Of a stretch of DNA of 64,000 nt, positions 25,154 through 34,406 are shown piece by piece. The stretch covers positions 1-64,000 of the forward strand of contig JAPKYZ010000099.1 in the NCBI GenBank assembly GCA_026394055.1, given 5' to 3'. Position numbers and translations under genes: made by a program. This stretch comes from Acidobacteriota bacterium. Its GTDB lineage: Bacteria > Acidobacteriota > Terriglobia > Bryobacterales > Bryobacteraceae. Position 1 is the stretch's first letter. Every line of letters begins with the position of its first letter. A model generated the notes under the pieces. It was not told the origin of the DNA. It searched no databases and saw nothing but the letters and a program-made list of their open reading frames with translations.

Positions 25154-26713
25154 ATGCTCGATACCGTCATCCTGGTGGCCTACTTCGCCATCGTCTTCGC
25201 CATTGGCTTCTATCATTCGCGCAAGGAACGCACGGCGCGCGATTACTTCCTGGCCGGTGAGAACGTGGGCTGGGTGGCCATTGGGCTGTCCCTGTTTGCC
25301 ACCAATATCTCGAGCGAGCACTTCATTGGCCTGGCTGGCTCCGGTGCCACCAGCGGATTGGCGGTGGGCTGCTATGAATGGTCAGCCAGCTTCTGCCTGT
25401 TCATCCTGGGCTGGCTGTTTGTGCCCTTCTACCTGAAGAGCAAGGTCTACACGATGCCCGAGTTTCTCGAGCGGCGTTTTGGCCCCGGGTGCCGCTGGTA
25501 TCTCACCGTCGTCTCGCTGCTGGCCTACGTCTTCACCAAGATCTCTGTGCACCTGTTCGCCGGGGCGATCCTGATGCGCGAGGTGTTTGGGTGGGACTAC
25601 ACCGTCTCCTCGGTGCTGCTGGTGCTGGCCACCGGCGTCTACACCATCACCGGCGGACTGGCCGCGGTGATCTACACGGACCTGTTTCAGGCGGTGCTGC
25701 TGATCCTGGGCGCGATCGTGTTGACAGTGCTGGGCCTCGATAAGGTGGGCGGCTTTGAAGGGCTGCGGGCCACGCTGCCGCCCGACTTCTTCCACATGAT
25801 CAAGCCCAATGATGACCCGGTTTATCCGTGGGTGGGCACGCTGTTCGGCACCCTGATTCTGGGCATCTGGTATTGGTGCACCGATCAGGTGATCGTGCAA
25901 AAGACCTTGAGCGCCAAATCGCTCACCGATGCGCGCAAGGGTACGTTCCTGTGCGCGGCCTTGAAGATCCTGCCGGTGTTTATCCTGGTGCTGCCGGGCC
26001 TGATCGCCAAATCCATCTGGCCCACGGAAGTGACGGGCGACAACGCGTTCCCGATGCTGGTGAAGCGTCTGCTGCCGCCCGGTGTTTCAGGGCTGGTGGT
26101 GGCGGCTCTCCTGGCCGCGCTGATGTCGGCTATGAGCTCCGTGCTGAACTCCTGCTCGACGCTGGTGACGATGGATATCTACCAGAAGATCCGCCCCAAA
26201 GCGAGCGAAAGCCAACTGGTGCTAGTGGGCCGCGTGGTCACTGGTGTCGTGGTGGTGCTGAGCATCGCGTGGATCCCGTTCATCAAGTACCTCTCCAACG
26301 AGATGTACCAATACCTGCAAAGCGTCCAAGCCTACGTCGGCGCACCCATCACCGCCGTCTTCCTGACCGGAGTGCTGTGGAAGGGTGCGACGGAGCGCGC
26401 GGCATTCACCACCTTAATCGTGGGCGGCACCGCCGGAGCTTTGCGGTTCCTGCTCGACATTCTGCGCAACGCGTTCCACCTGGACCTGGGGCCGCTGAAC
26501 GCCGTCGCCGCCTACAGCTTCTTGAACTTCAGCGTCATCGTGTTTCTGGCCTGCGTGGCATTGATGGTGATGCTGAGCCGCGCCTCCGAGACGCGGCGGG
26601 ACATCGCGGGCTTGACGCTAGAGCCCGCCGGCTTCCGCTTCGCCACCGGCGATCTGGCTTGGACGGGACTGGTCGGCTGCGTCATCGTAGGCTTGTGGAT
26701 CCACTTCGCCTGA
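25154..26713 (+). CDS. Sodium:solute symporter (SSS family)
   Basis: 519 residues, about 13-14 transmembrane helices. SSS hallmarks: RTARDYFLAGENVGWVAIGLSLFATNISSEHFIGLAGSGA near the N-terminus (sodium-site helix 1 and the conserved Gly/Ser pattern), TITGGLAAVIYTDLFQ, and WYWCTDQVIVQKTLSAKS. The C-terminal region ALMSAMSSVLNSCSTLVTMDIYQKI holds the second sodium site. The closest general relatives are sugar (SGLT-like) transporters; the solute cannot be fixed from sequence. No sugar-metabolism gene is co-transcribed. Confidence 0.9.
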   Translation: MLDTVILVAYFAIVFAIGFYHSRKERTARDYFLAGENVGWVAIGLSLFATNISSEHFIGLAGSGATSGLAVGCYEWSASFCLFILGWLFVPFYLKSKVYTMPEFLERRFGPGCRWYLTVVSLLAYVFTKISVHLFAGAILMREVFGWDYTVSSVLLVLATGVYTITGGLAAVIYTDLFQAVLLILGAIVLTVLGLDKVGGFEGLRATLPPDFFHMIKPNDDPVYPWVGTLFGTLILGIWYWCTDQVIVQKTLSAKSLTDARKGTFLCAALKILPVFILVLPGLIAKSIWPTEVTGDNAFPMLVKRLLPPGVSGLVVAALLAALMSAMSSVLNSCSTLVTMDIYQKIRPKASESQLVLVGRVVTGVVVVLSIAWIPFIKYLSNEMYQYLQSVQAYVGAPITAVFLTGVLWKGATERAAFTTLIVGGTAGALRFLLDILRNAFHLDLGPLNAVAAYSFLNFSVIVFLACVALMVMLSRASETRRDIAGLTLEPAGFRFATGDLAWTGLVGCVIVGLWIHFA

Positions 26714-26716
26714 CTT

Positions 26717-26738
26717 CCCGACGTAGCCCAGCGTCGGG
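26717..26738 (+). terminator. Hairpin after symporter gene
   Basis: CCCGACG at 26717-26723 pairs with CGTCGGG at 26732-26738 over an 8-nt loop, starting 4 nt past the stop. No T-run follows. The remaining ~220 bp to the next gene show no gene. Confidence 0.45.
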
Positions 26739-26962
26739 CCGTCCGGCGCTGTGAGCCGCTTTGGAGATAGTCCATTTGTGATACGAATAGGCCTCACGCT
26801 ATCCAAAGATACCCTGATTTTTCATCAGTTTAGGTAGATTTTCCGGATCGACAAAGGCTAATCTCATTCAGGCGGTGTCTGCAAACGCGCTGCCCCAATA
26901 CTAGAGGACCTGAAATGGTCCAGGAGGAAGCCCGCGCTGGTATAGACGGGCCATTAAACTGA

Positions 26963-27667
26963 ATGAGCATTTTCCGTGTCGCGATCATCGCCCTGATCAG
27001 TGCCGCTGGTCTCTGGGCCACGCCGATTTCTTTCGGTACCGCCGGCTATAGCGTCAACGTCGGGAAAGTTTTCAAATCGGGATCAGTTGCTGAAACCACT
27101 CCCACCGGAACCGTGATCTACGGTGATCTGGGCAAGGATGGCTACACCCTGGTCATGAACTGGGATGTCGATCCTACGCTCTCCTGGAGCTTTACGACCA
27201 CTCTCAGCGGCCTCCACACGCTCCAGTTTTACATGGGCTTCCCGCAGGACCGCTTCTACCAGATCTTCACCTCCGCCGGATTCACCATCACCGGTAACCG
27301 GAGAGGCAAGGGTGCCACGGTCAGCGACATGGTTCTGAAGCCGTACAGCCCCCTGCCGATTGGTGCCAAGAATTACATCCCGGAAGGCTTGGTCACCGTC
27401 AAGGGTGTTAAGTCGGTGAAGGGTACGCTCACCCGCAGCAACGATAATTCGAATGCTGGCGGTGTCGGCGACTACGTCTCCATGCCCGTCCGCAACGTCA
27501 AGAATATGGGCGTCGAGATCACCTTCAACACCACGCTGGCCAGCGGTGACCGCTTCTCCATGAACGGCACGATGTCGGTGAATCCCGTGCCGGAGCCGGC
27601 CACTGTTTCTTTGCTGGGTGTCGCGCTAATCGCTCTGCTCGCGCTGGCGCACCGCCGATACTGCTAA
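26963..27667 (+). CDS. PEP-CTERM sorting-domain protein
   Basis: 234 residues: signal peptide (MSIFRVAIIALISAAGLWA), a beta-rich extracellular domain with many Thr, Gly and Val and no cysteine before the tail, then NPVPEPATVSLLGVALIALLALAHRR, i.e. PEP motif, hydrophobic helix and basic end. Such proteins are cut and anchored or released by an exosortase and usually act in the exopolysaccharide matrix. The middle domain is not one I recognise. The start is immediately preceded by TAAACT and lacks a Shine-Dalgarno. Confidence 0.85.
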   Translation: MSIFRVAIIALISAAGLWATPISFGTAGYSVNVGKVFKSGSVAETTPTGTVIYGDLGKDGYTLVMNWDVDPTLSWSFTTTLSGLHTLQFYMGFPQDRFYQIFTSAGFTITGNRRGKGATVSDMVLKPYSPLPIGAKNYIPEGLVTVKGVKSVKGTLTRSNDNSNAGGVGDYVSMPVRNVKNMGVEITFNTTLASGDRFSMNGTMSVNPVPEPATVSLLGVALIALLALAHRRYC

Positions 27668-27672
27668 CCGTC

Positions 27673-27695
27673 GGGGCCCTGCGGGTCGGGTCCCC
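27673..27695 (+). terminator. GC-rich hairpin after PEP-CTERM gene
   Basis: GGGGCCC at 27673-27679 pairs with GGGTCCCC at 27688-27695 with one bulged T and an 8-nt loop, 6 nt past the stop. No T-tract. Confidence 0.35.
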
Positions 27696-27747
27696 TCAAG
27701 AAAAGTGCGCGCGCGGCACCGGGTGGGTGTAGGCTTGGGCCAGCTAC

Positions 27748-27939
27748 ATGATCTCTGCTGCTGTCGGCCTATTCAATCCGCGATGCCCGTTTTGCCGGTC
27801 CATCGTGTTCCGGCGGGTAGGCCCGCGCAATGGTCTAGAGCAGGCGTTGCTGTGGCTGCTACAGCCCTGCCGGTGCGAGCTGTGTGGCCATCACTTCTTT
27901 GTGGTCCGCTGGCAGGCGCCGATCGAGAGCACCGCCTAG
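27748..27939 (+). CDS. Small zinc-ribbon protein, unknown function
   Basis: 63 residues with two CxxC-type knuckles, CPFCRS near the N-terminus and CRCELCGHHFF near the C-terminus, joined by a helix. This looks like a short zinc ribbon of the kind often found as stand-alone hypothetical proteins. A TAGGCT box lies 12 nt upstream of ATG 27748. It converges on the UlaG-like gene, whose stop is 2 nt away. Confidence 0.6.
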   Translation: MISAAVGLFNPRCPFCRSIVFRRVGPRNGLEQALLWLLQPCRCELCGHHFFVVRWQAPIESTA

Positions 27940-27940
27940 G

Positions 27941-28666
27941 CTAGGCCGTGCCCGGGATCTCCCAGCGTTCGCCCGGCTCAAACATCTTGAACCGCTGTAG
28001 CGGCCGGTGACCCAGCATGTGGTCCAGAAAGCGCTGGCCCAGCTCCGGGGTGGCGGGTGCGGGCACCAGCCACGGCAGTTGCAACTGTTCCGCGAGATCC
28101 GCCGCCTGCGCTTCGGTAAATGTTTCCGGGCTGATGGGGATGATGGCCACGTTGGGGCTGTAGGGCCGCAGCCGGTCCGCCAGCTCCGCGTAGGGCGCGC
28201 CCCGCCCGGCATGAAACACGGTGCAGGCTCCGAACCGTGACATGAAGCCGATCTGTGGAAAGCCGCCGATGGGCGTGTAGTCCAGTTGCGGCGCGCCCTG
28301 CTCATCCCGCCGCGCGGCCGGTACCCCGTAAATCCGGCCGTACTCGCCGTTCTTGAAATACTCGACGCGTAGGGCGGCGTCGGTGGTGGTCATGCGGTGA
28401 TAGTCAAGCCCGAGCGAGTGCGCATGCTCGCCAATGCCTTTGGGCAGCACCATCTTGGCGTGCGGAGACGCGGCCAGGGTCGCCTGCAGCGTCTCGATCT
28501 CAAGCGACGCCTTGCCGCCCACGGTCAACATGTCGGCGTCAGCCACCGGACCGGCCACAGCGCCCGGCTCCATGTAGAAACTGATGCCGCGATAGCGGAC
28601 GGCGAACGTGGGCCCGCCGCACCACTGCAACGAGACTCCAGCGCTGGGGGTATCAAGAAGGCTCAT
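27941..28666 (-). CDS. UlaG-like metallo-beta-lactamase-fold protein without the HxHxDH motif
   Basis: 241 residues; its ATG overlaps the Sua5 stop as ATGA. The spacing of GGPTFAVRYRGISFYMEPG, DADMLTVGGKASLEIETL and ARRDEQGAPQLDYTPIGGFPQIGFMSRFGACTVFHAG is that of UlaG/MBL-fold hydrolases: an opening beta-hairpin, then the metal-loop region, then a late His. The canonical TH-x-H-x-D-H ligands are absent; the loop reads MLTVGGKASLE. The protein probably does not bind two metals as the family does, so its activity is doubtful. It could be a binding protein or a specialised hydrolase. Confidence 0.55.
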   Translation of the reverse strand: MSLLDTPSAGVSLQWCGGPTFAVRYRGISFYMEPGAVAGPVADADMLTVGGKASLEIETLQATLAASPHAKMVLPKGIGEHAHSLGLDYHRMTTTDAALRVEYFKNGEYGRIYGVPAARRDEQGAPQLDYTPIGGFPQIGFMSRFGACTVFHAGRGAPYAELADRLRPYSPNVAIIPISPETFTEAQAADLAEQLQLPWLVPAPATPELGQRFLDHMLGHRPLQRFKMFEPGERWEIPGTA

Positions 28667-29568
28667 CGTTCCGATTCTCCTGCCGGGCGGCCACCCGCAG
28701 CGGCCCCGTCCGGCGTGGCCGCGCGCACCAGGCGATCACGGATGCCGGCCCACAGGGGCGTGTCAGGGGGAAGCTCCACGGCGATCCAATCGTAGTTCAT
28801 CGCGTCGAGGCGATGCAGCGTTGCGTAGAGCTCCGCCGCACATTCAGCTGGATCGGCGGGCAACCTCCAGCGATAGCCATGCCCGCTTTCCGGAGCCGGA
28901 CCCAGGATCAGCCGAGTCTGCGGGCTATAGTGGCGCGCGTGTTGACCCGGCGCCGCGTGAGCCGATCCGTCCGCAGGTACCTCCGCCTGCTCCAGACCTT
29001 CGAGATGCAACACCCCCGGCCGCAGCAGCACCGGCTGAGATCCGGCGAGTGACACCACCGTCGATTCAATGCCCACCTGTGCCGGGCCGCCGTCGAGAAA
29101 ATAGTCGGCCAACTCCGCCGGGACATGCTGAGCCTCCGAGGGCGAAAGCTGCATGAACCGGTTCGCACTCGGCGCCGCGATCGGCACTCCGGCGGCCCGG
29201 ATTAGGGCCAAAGCCACGGGATGGTTGGGAATGCGAAGGCCCACGGTATCGAGGCCCGCCGTCACCCGGTCCGGCACGTGCGCCGCCTTGGGCAGCACCA
29301 GCGTCAGCGGGCCGGGCCAGTAGCGCTCTGCCCATTGCTGCGCGATGGCGGGCCATTCCCGCGTCAGGGAGCGAGCCATGGCGATGTCGGCCACGTGCAC
29401 GATCAACGGACTGGTGGCGGGGCGGCCCTTGGCGGCAAAGATCCGCTCCACCGCGGCCGGGTCGAGAGCATTGGCGCCCAAACCGTAGACCGTCTCCGTG
29501 GGAAACGACACCAGCCCGCCCGCGCGAATGATGCGCGCAGCTTCGGCGATCTGTTGGCTATCCACCAT
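28663..29568 (-). CDS. L-threonylcarbamoyladenylate synthase, Sua5-type
   Basis: 301 residues. The YrdC domain is clear: FPTETVYGLGANALD (ATP/threonine site), KGRPATSPLIVHV, WPGPLTLVLP, VGLRIPNHPVALALI, PSANRFMQLSPSEAQHV and GIESTVVSL. The remaining ~100 residues are a divergent Sua5 C-terminal domain. It makes threonylcarbamoyl-AMP from threonine, bicarbonate and ATP, the first step of the t6A37 modification of ANN-decoding tRNAs. Upstream gene of the UlaG-like ORF. Confidence 0.9.
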   Translation of the reverse strand: MVDSQQIAEAARIIRAGGLVSFPTETVYGLGANALDPAAVERIFAAKGRPATSPLIVHVADIAMARSLTREWPAIAQQWAERYWPGPLTLVLPKAAHVPDRVTAGLDTVGLRIPNHPVALALIRAAGVPIAAPSANRFMQLSPSEAQHVPAELADYFLDGGPAQVGIESTVVSLAGSQPVLLRPGVLHLEGLEQAEVPADGSAHAAPGQHARHYSPQTRLILGPAPESGHGYRWRLPADPAECAAELYATLHRLDAMNYDWIAVELPPDTPLWAGIRDRLVRAATPDGAAAGGRPAGESER

Positions 29569-29617
29569 GGCGCTATTCCCGGAGTGCAGGCCCTGCCGCG
29601 CCTGCGGCTAACGGGCG

Positions 29618-30755
29618 CTATTCGTCGAGATCATCCTTGCCGTCGCCACCTGCGGTGCGGCCCGTCTTTTTGTAGACCAGGAAGGCGTGCATCAACGCTT
29701 CCAGATCGCCATCGAGCACGCGGTCCACGTCACCCACCGCCAGCTTGGTCCGGTGGTCCTTGATCATGCGGTAGGGCTGCAGGACGTAGCTGCGGATTTG
29801 GCTGCCGAAGTTGATCTCAAGCTTGGTGTCTTCCAGCTTGCGTTGCTCGACGCGCTTCTTATCGAGCTCAAACTCATACAGCTTCGCCTTCAGCTGCTTC
29901 ATCGCGCTGGCCCGATTCTTGTGCTGGCTGCGTTCGTTCTGGCACTGCACCACGATGCCCGTGGCCAAGTGCGTCATGCGGACGGCCGATTCCGTGCGGT
30001 TGACGTGCTGGCCGCCGGCGCCCGAGGCCCGGAACACGTCGGTGCGGATATCTTCGGGCTTCACCTCAATCGGCACATCGTCGTCCACCTGCGGGTAGAC
30101 AAACACCGAGGCAAACGACGTCTGCCGCCGCGCCGCGGAATCAAAGGGCGAGATGCGGACCAGACGGTGCACGCCCACCTCGCTTTGCAGCAGGCCGTAG
30201 GCGTACTCGCCATTCACTTCAAAGGTGACGGACTTGATGCCCGCGCCGTCGCCTTCCAGGCGATCCGTCACTTCGGTCGAAAAACCGTTCCGTTCCGCCC
30301 ACCGCAGGAACATGCGGAGCAGCATTTCGGCCCAATCCTGTGATTCGGTGCCCCCGGCGCCCGGGTGGATGGTCATGATGGCGCTGCGGACGTCATTTTC
30401 GCCCGACAGCAGCATCCGCGTTTCCAGCTTCTCGACGCGCGAGTGGAAAGTCTTGATCTCCCGGGCAATGTCTCCCAGGACATCTTCGCCTTCACGCGCC
30501 AGCTCAAACAGCGTGTCGATCTCTTCCACCGATGCGCCCACCGAGGCATCTTCCGCCAGACCTTCTTCCAGGCGCTTGCGCTCCTGCATGATCTTCTGGC
30601 TCTTCTCGGGGCTGTTCCAGAACTCCGGGTCGCTGATCAGTTTTTCGAGTTCGGCAAATTTCGAACGTTTGCCAGGCGCGTCAAAGATAGCTCCGCACAG
30701 ACGCAGCTTGCTGGCGGAGCGGATTGTATTCGCGCTCGAGTTCTTCGAGGGTCAT
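29618..30755 (-). CDS. prfB: Peptide chain release factor 2, expressed by programmed +1 frameshift
   Basis: The start ATG is at 30755; 24 codons (30755-30684) end in CTT TGA, and reading resumes after skipping one T at 30682 to give a ~378-residue protein ending at 29618. RF2 features: GAGGTESQDWAEMLLRM, the stop-codon recognition tripeptide Ser-Pro-Phe (RISPFDSAARR) and the catalytic Gly-Gly-Gln (SGAGGQHVN). RF2 terminates at UGA and UAA and controls its own level, since scarce RF2 allows the shift at the in-frame UGA. A CCAGTT/AACTGG inverted repeat lies at 30765-30780, 10 nt upstream of the start. Confidence 0.93.
30680..30694 (-). promoter_or_regulatory. prfB programmed +1 frameshift site
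   Basis: On the minus strand: GGAG (30694-30691), a short spacer, CTT (30686-30684), TGA (30683-30681), then C. This is the conserved internal Shine-Dalgarno plus CUU-UGA-C slip site of prfB. Confidence 0.92.
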
Positions 30756-30819
30756 AGACAAATTCCAGTTTAACAACTGGGTGACGAGCTCACCCGGAAA
30801 ACGTCCCCCCGACCGGTGT

Positions 30820-30825
30820 TAGCGT
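30820..30825 (+). promoter_or_regulatory. Putative -10 hexamer TAGCGT
   Basis: TANNNT hexamer with a 6-nt spacer to the ATG at 30832 and no Shine-Dalgarno in between. Confidence 0.3.
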
Positions 30826-30831
30826 GACAGT

Positions 30832-31413
30832 ATGCCGGAAGCCAATGAAGCGAACAGCGCGGAAGCGATCGAGGCGCTTCTCCACACCGGTTATCAAGCG
30901 CGCCGCGAGCAGCGCCCGGCTGCGGCGATGCAGGCCTTTGCGCAGGCGGCAGAACTGGCGGAGGCGATCCCCGCACCCCACGGCACCGAGCTGACAGCGC
31001 TCGCCGTCACCGGTCTCGGCCAAATGGAGCGTGACCAAGGACGGCTGGATCAGGCGCTGAGCCATTATCAGCAGGCGGCCGCCCTCTTCCGCGCCACGTC
31101 CAACGCCGCCCGGCTGGCCCACACCGTGCGCCATGTGGGGGACATTTACCGTCACATGGAGCAACCCACCCTCGCTGGCCCCTGCTATGAGGAAGCCCTG
31201 GCCCTCTATCGCGCCTTGCCGGAGACCGGACCAGGCGAACTGGCCAATGCGCTGCGCAGTTGGGCGCTCCACCAGGAAGGGCGCGCCGCCGCGGCGGAGG
31301 TGGCGGCCCTCTGGCGCCAGACCCGCGACCTCTACTCAGCCGCCGGCATCGACGCGGGGGTGGCCGAATGCGACCAGCATCTGGCCGCCCTCGCACCGGA
31401 CCCCGCTATTTGA
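30832..31413 (+). CDS. Tetratricopeptide-repeat protein
   Basis: 193 residues, all helical, with TPR-like units at about 15-50, 55-92, 95-130 and 135-170 (alternating Ala/Leu/Gly/Tyr positions, for example DQGRLDQALSHYQQAAALF). No signal peptide, so probably a cytoplasmic protein-protein scaffold. Its last 8 nt overlap the end of the convergent beta-barrel gene. Confidence 0.7.
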   Translation: MPEANEANSAEAIEALLHTGYQARREQRPAAAMQAFAQAAELAEAIPAPHGTELTALAVTGLGQMERDQGRLDQALSHYQQAAALFRATSNAARLAHTVRHVGDIYRHMEQPTLAGPCYEEALALYRALPETGPGELANALRSWALHQEGRAAAAEVAALWRQTRDLYSAAGIDAGVAECDQHLAALAPDPAI

Positions 31414-32026
31414 TCTTGATCACAAAGCCAACGCTCGCCACCGAGTTGTGCTGCCCTCCGCTGAGCGCAGGCAAGTTGAAGGCGGGGCTGCCGCTATAGA
31501 AATCCCGCACCTCACCCCGCAGCCCGACAAAGCGCCAGAACTTCACATCCACGCCGCCGCCATAGTCGAACACGCCTCGGTTGACGGTGCGCGGGGCGGC
31601 ATTGGGCTGGCCATTCAGCTGCGTGAGGCTCTGCTCAAAGGCCGCATAGCCGCCACCGGCCACTAGATAAGGCGAGACGGCCCGGCCCGGGCCAAACTTC
31701 ACCCGGATCCCGGGGGTGACGAATAATGTCGCCACGTCCCGGGTCGCGGCGCTGCTGGCGGAATCGACCGTGCGTTGGGGGTTGGCCAAGAAGTGGACCT
31801 CACCATAGATCGCCACCGGCCCACCCTGCCAGACCCGGCGGCCATAGTTGGCCTGCAGCGCGGTGCCGCCATTCAGCGAGGCCTTGGCCGCGCCGGAGCT
31901 CCGCTCCACACTGGTGAAGCGCCCCAGCAGCAGCCCGACCTCGTGTTTCTGTGCAAAAGCCGGGCACGCCCACAGCAGCATCAGCGCCGCCTGGGCCGCG
32001 GCCGTGCACCGACAAAGCATCTTCAT
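31406..32026 (-). CDS. Outer-membrane beta-barrel protein (OmpA/OmpW-like porin fold)
   Basis: 206 residues with a signal peptide ending at AFA-QKHE. The mature part alternates hydrophobic and polar residues through about eight strands (VGLLLGRF, ALQANYGRRV, GPVAIYGEVHFL, TLFVTPGIRVKFG, SPYLVAGGGYAAF, VFDYGGGVDVKFW, FVGLRGEVRDFY) and ends VASVGFVIKIK, typical of a small eight-stranded barrel. Substrate unknown. Confidence 0.75.
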   Translation of the reverse strand: MKMLCRCTAAAQAALMLLWACPAFAQKHEVGLLLGRFTSVERSSGAAKASLNGGTALQANYGRRVWQGGPVAIYGEVHFLANPQRTVDSASSAATRDVATLFVTPGIRVKFGPGRAVSPYLVAGGGYAAFEQSLTQLNGQPNAAPRTVNRGVFDYGGGVDVKFWRFVGLRGEVRDFYSGSPAFNLPALSGGQHNSVASVGFVIKIK

Positions 32027-32056
32027 GGGAGTATCTCTTTTCGTGTGCGTCGCGAA

Positions 32057-32527
32057 CTATTTGTGCAGTTGGGGCCAGTTGGCGGAGGCTTGCTCAATCC
32101 GCTTCAATACGCCGTCTTCCCACTTTTTCTGCACGTCCTTGCTGTAGTTGAGGTATAACTTGCCGTCTATAATCTTCCAAGCCAGTGGATCAATCGGGGC
32201 GGTGTAGTTATTACTTACCGCCCAGGCGCAGTAACCGCCAAACTGCGGGGCATACTTCTCCGGGTTCTTGGCAAACAGGTCGCGGCGGGCGGCGGAGCTG
32301 AACTGCCAGGTGGCATCCCTCCAGCGATGGGTGAACTCCGGCACACCCTTCACGGCTGCCTGCGCCTCAAAATAGGCCACCGGATCATAGCCCTTCAGGG
32401 CTACGCCAGAGCCGTCTTTGCTGACCGGGTCCACGCGTTCCGCCGCTGGCAGGGCGGATGGCGAAGATAGCAGCAGGATGGCGGTCAGGACCGCGCTGGT
32501 GAACGGGAGATAGGATGTGTGTTTCAC
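32057..32527 (-). CDS. YHS-domain secreted protein
   Basis: 156 residues: signal peptide, then a YHS fold with LKGYDPVAYF, a WRDATWQFSSAARRDLFAKNPEKYAPQFGGYCAWAVS core containing its single Cys, and a helical tail. YHS domains bind metals or haem-related ligands in some proteins, but this periplasmic subtype has no proven role. The same strand carries the beta-barrel gene 30 nt further, so the two may be co-transcribed. Confidence 0.8.
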   Translation of the reverse strand: MKHTSYLPFTSAVLTAILLLSSPSALPAAERVDPVSKDGSGVALKGYDPVAYFEAQAAVKGVPEFTHRWRDATWQFSSAARRDLFAKNPEKYAPQFGGYCAWAVSNNYTAPIDPLAWKIIDGKLYLNYSKDVQKKWEDGVLKRIEQASANWPQLHK

Positions 32528-32588
32528 ACTTACTCAATCCCACCCTCGCGGTCTGTTATTCCCGAGGTTTGCTGCTGTCTCGCCCCCG

Positions 32589-34310
32589 TCAAAAGATGTT
32601 GACGCTGGCCCGGCTGGAGGCGCCGACCACAGTGAGCACTACGTCCGCCGCTCCGGCTGCGACTCCGGGCGGAACCCGCACGTTCAGCTGCATCACCCCG
32701 GCCGTCCCGGGCGCCTGACCGCGAAACTCAATCGTGGCGGGAACGCCGCCCATGGTCACCTCTGTTACCGCCGCGGGCACCGGAAAGCCGTTCTGGGGAA
32801 AGGCGCCGGTTCGGCTTTCCGGTACCGTCCGGCCTTGGCCCGTGGCAAATAGCGTGACCACCTCGCCCGAGCGCGCAGCGTTGTTGGGTCCATTGATTGT
32901 CCCGTTCTGGTTCCACACTCCGGGAAACAGTCCGGGCCGCGCCGGCACCAGCGTCACTGGGACGGCACTGCTCGCGCGTCCCTCAACGGTCACCACAATG
33001 GCGACGCTGGCCGCCGAAGCCAGCTCATAGGGCACCTGAAGGTTGATCTGATCGAACCGCGCGTACAGCAGCGGCGCGGGCAAGCCGTTGCAAGTGACGG
33101 AAACCGCTTTGCCGTCCGCGCCGCCCAGCGACAACGGCAGCAACCCGGTGCCCGGATCAAACTCCGCCTTGACCCCCTCCGCCGGACCCAGGCCACGCCC
33201 AAAAATCGAGATCAACTCCCCCGGCGCCACGCGAGTACCGGCGCCCGCCGGACCGCGATCGCCCGAGAAGGCGTTGGCGACGTCGGCGGCGGAAAAGCGT
33301 GGCCCCACCTCCACGGCGGCGGGGGCCAACATCCAAAGGTCGTTCGTCAGGCCACCGGCGGCCTGTCCTCCAAAGAAGAAGGCGGCACCCCGATCGGCCG
33401 CGAACGCCGATTGATGGCGGGACCGCGCCGAAGGTGAAGGCCCCGAAAGCGTAGTCTCTGCCCAACCGCCGGTGCGAGGGTCAAACTCCCAGGTGTCATT
33501 CAAGACGGCGTTTCCACTGCCGCCGTACAGCACCAGCCGGTCCCGGACGGTGTCAAAGACCATGCCGTAGTGCTGCCGCGGTGGCGGCTTCAGGCCGCCG
33601 GTCCGCTCCGCCCATTGCCCGGTCCGGAAATCGAGCGCCCACAGGTCACCCAACGGGCAGGGTCCAAAGCCGCTGGCGCAACCGCCGTAGAGCAGCATCT
33701 GGTCGCGCGAGGGGTCATAGACGGCGTGCTGCAGGCAGCGGCGCAACGGACGCGTCCCGGCGGGAGTGATGTTGCGCCAGCTATTGGTGCCCAGCTCAAA
33801 CGCCCAGGTGTCGTCAAAGCGGCCCGCGTCTGTAAAGCCATGGGAGATCACCAGCCGGTCGCGAACCGGGTCATAGACCGCTGAATGCCCGTAGCGGCGG
33901 CTGGGCCCCGCCTCATCGCGGCCGAGCTGTTGCCAGACGCGCGTCACGACATCCAGCGCCCACACATCACTGAAGAATCCACTCGCTTGGCCGCCAAACA
34001 CCACCAGGCGGCGCCGGACCGGGTCAAAGATCAACGTATGGCCCAGCCGCGCGGGCGGAAGCGGGCCGCTTGCCGCCACTTCCGCCCAACGCTGCGTCTC
34101 CAGCGAATAGACCCAGGTGTCATTCTGCAAGCCCACACCTTGGCCCCCAAAAAGGTAGATCTGCCGCCCCGACGCATCGTAGGCCACTGTGCCATCAAAG
34201 CGAGGTTGTGGCGCCGCACCGGAGGCGGCCAGCCGGGTGTAGCTTAGCGGTTGTGCGTGACAGAATATGAGCGTGGCCACGAGTGTCGGCAGCAGCGTCA
34301 ACAGTTTCAT
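32589..34310 (-). CDS. Kelch-repeat secreted protein with Solibacter-type C-terminal domain (TIGR03437-like)
   Basis: 573 residues. Signal peptide, then about six kelch blades (for example YLFGGQG...NDTWVYSLETQRW, VVFGGQASGFFSDVWALD, MLLYGGCASGFGPCPLGDLWALD, YLYGGSGNAVLNDTWEFD) making a propeller to ~residue 320. The last ~230 residues (VAPGELISIFGRGLG..., PLLYARFDQINLQVPYELA, VVTLFATGQG) match the Ig-like tail described from Solibacter, TIGR03437. Probably a surface carbohydrate- or protein-binding protein. It is separated from the divergent sigma-factor gene by 96 bp. Confidence 0.85.
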   Translation of the reverse strand: MKLLTLLPTLVATLIFCHAQPLSYTRLAASGAAPQPRFDGTVAYDASGRQIYLFGGQGVGLQNDTWVYSLETQRWAEVAASGPLPPARLGHTLIFDPVRRRLVVFGGQASGFFSDVWALDVVTRVWQQLGRDEAGPSRRYGHSAVYDPVRDRLVISHGFTDAGRFDDTWAFELGTNSWRNITPAGTRPLRRCLQHAVYDPSRDQMLLYGGCASGFGPCPLGDLWALDFRTGQWAERTGGLKPPPRQHYGMVFDTVRDRLVLYGGSGNAVLNDTWEFDPRTGGWAETTLSGPSPSARSRHQSAFAADRGAAFFFGGQAAGGLTNDLWMLAPAAVEVGPRFSAADVANAFSGDRGPAGAGTRVAPGELISIFGRGLGPAEGVKAEFDPGTGLLPLSLGGADGKAVSVTCNGLPAPLLYARFDQINLQVPYELASAASVAIVVTVEGRASSAVPVTLVPARPGLFPGVWNQNGTINGPNNAARSGEVVTLFATGQGRTVPESRTGAFPQNGFPVPAAVTEVTMGGVPATIEFRGQAPGTAGVMQLNVRVPPGVAAGAADVVLTVVGASSRASVNIF

Positions 34311-34406
34311 GTCCGCTGTATCCGCGCCAGCGCGTGGTTATGCCCGCGCCCGGGCAATTTTCCGGGGCGGGAATAAAATACCGGCGAGGGCGCATTTCTC
34401 TGCCGT

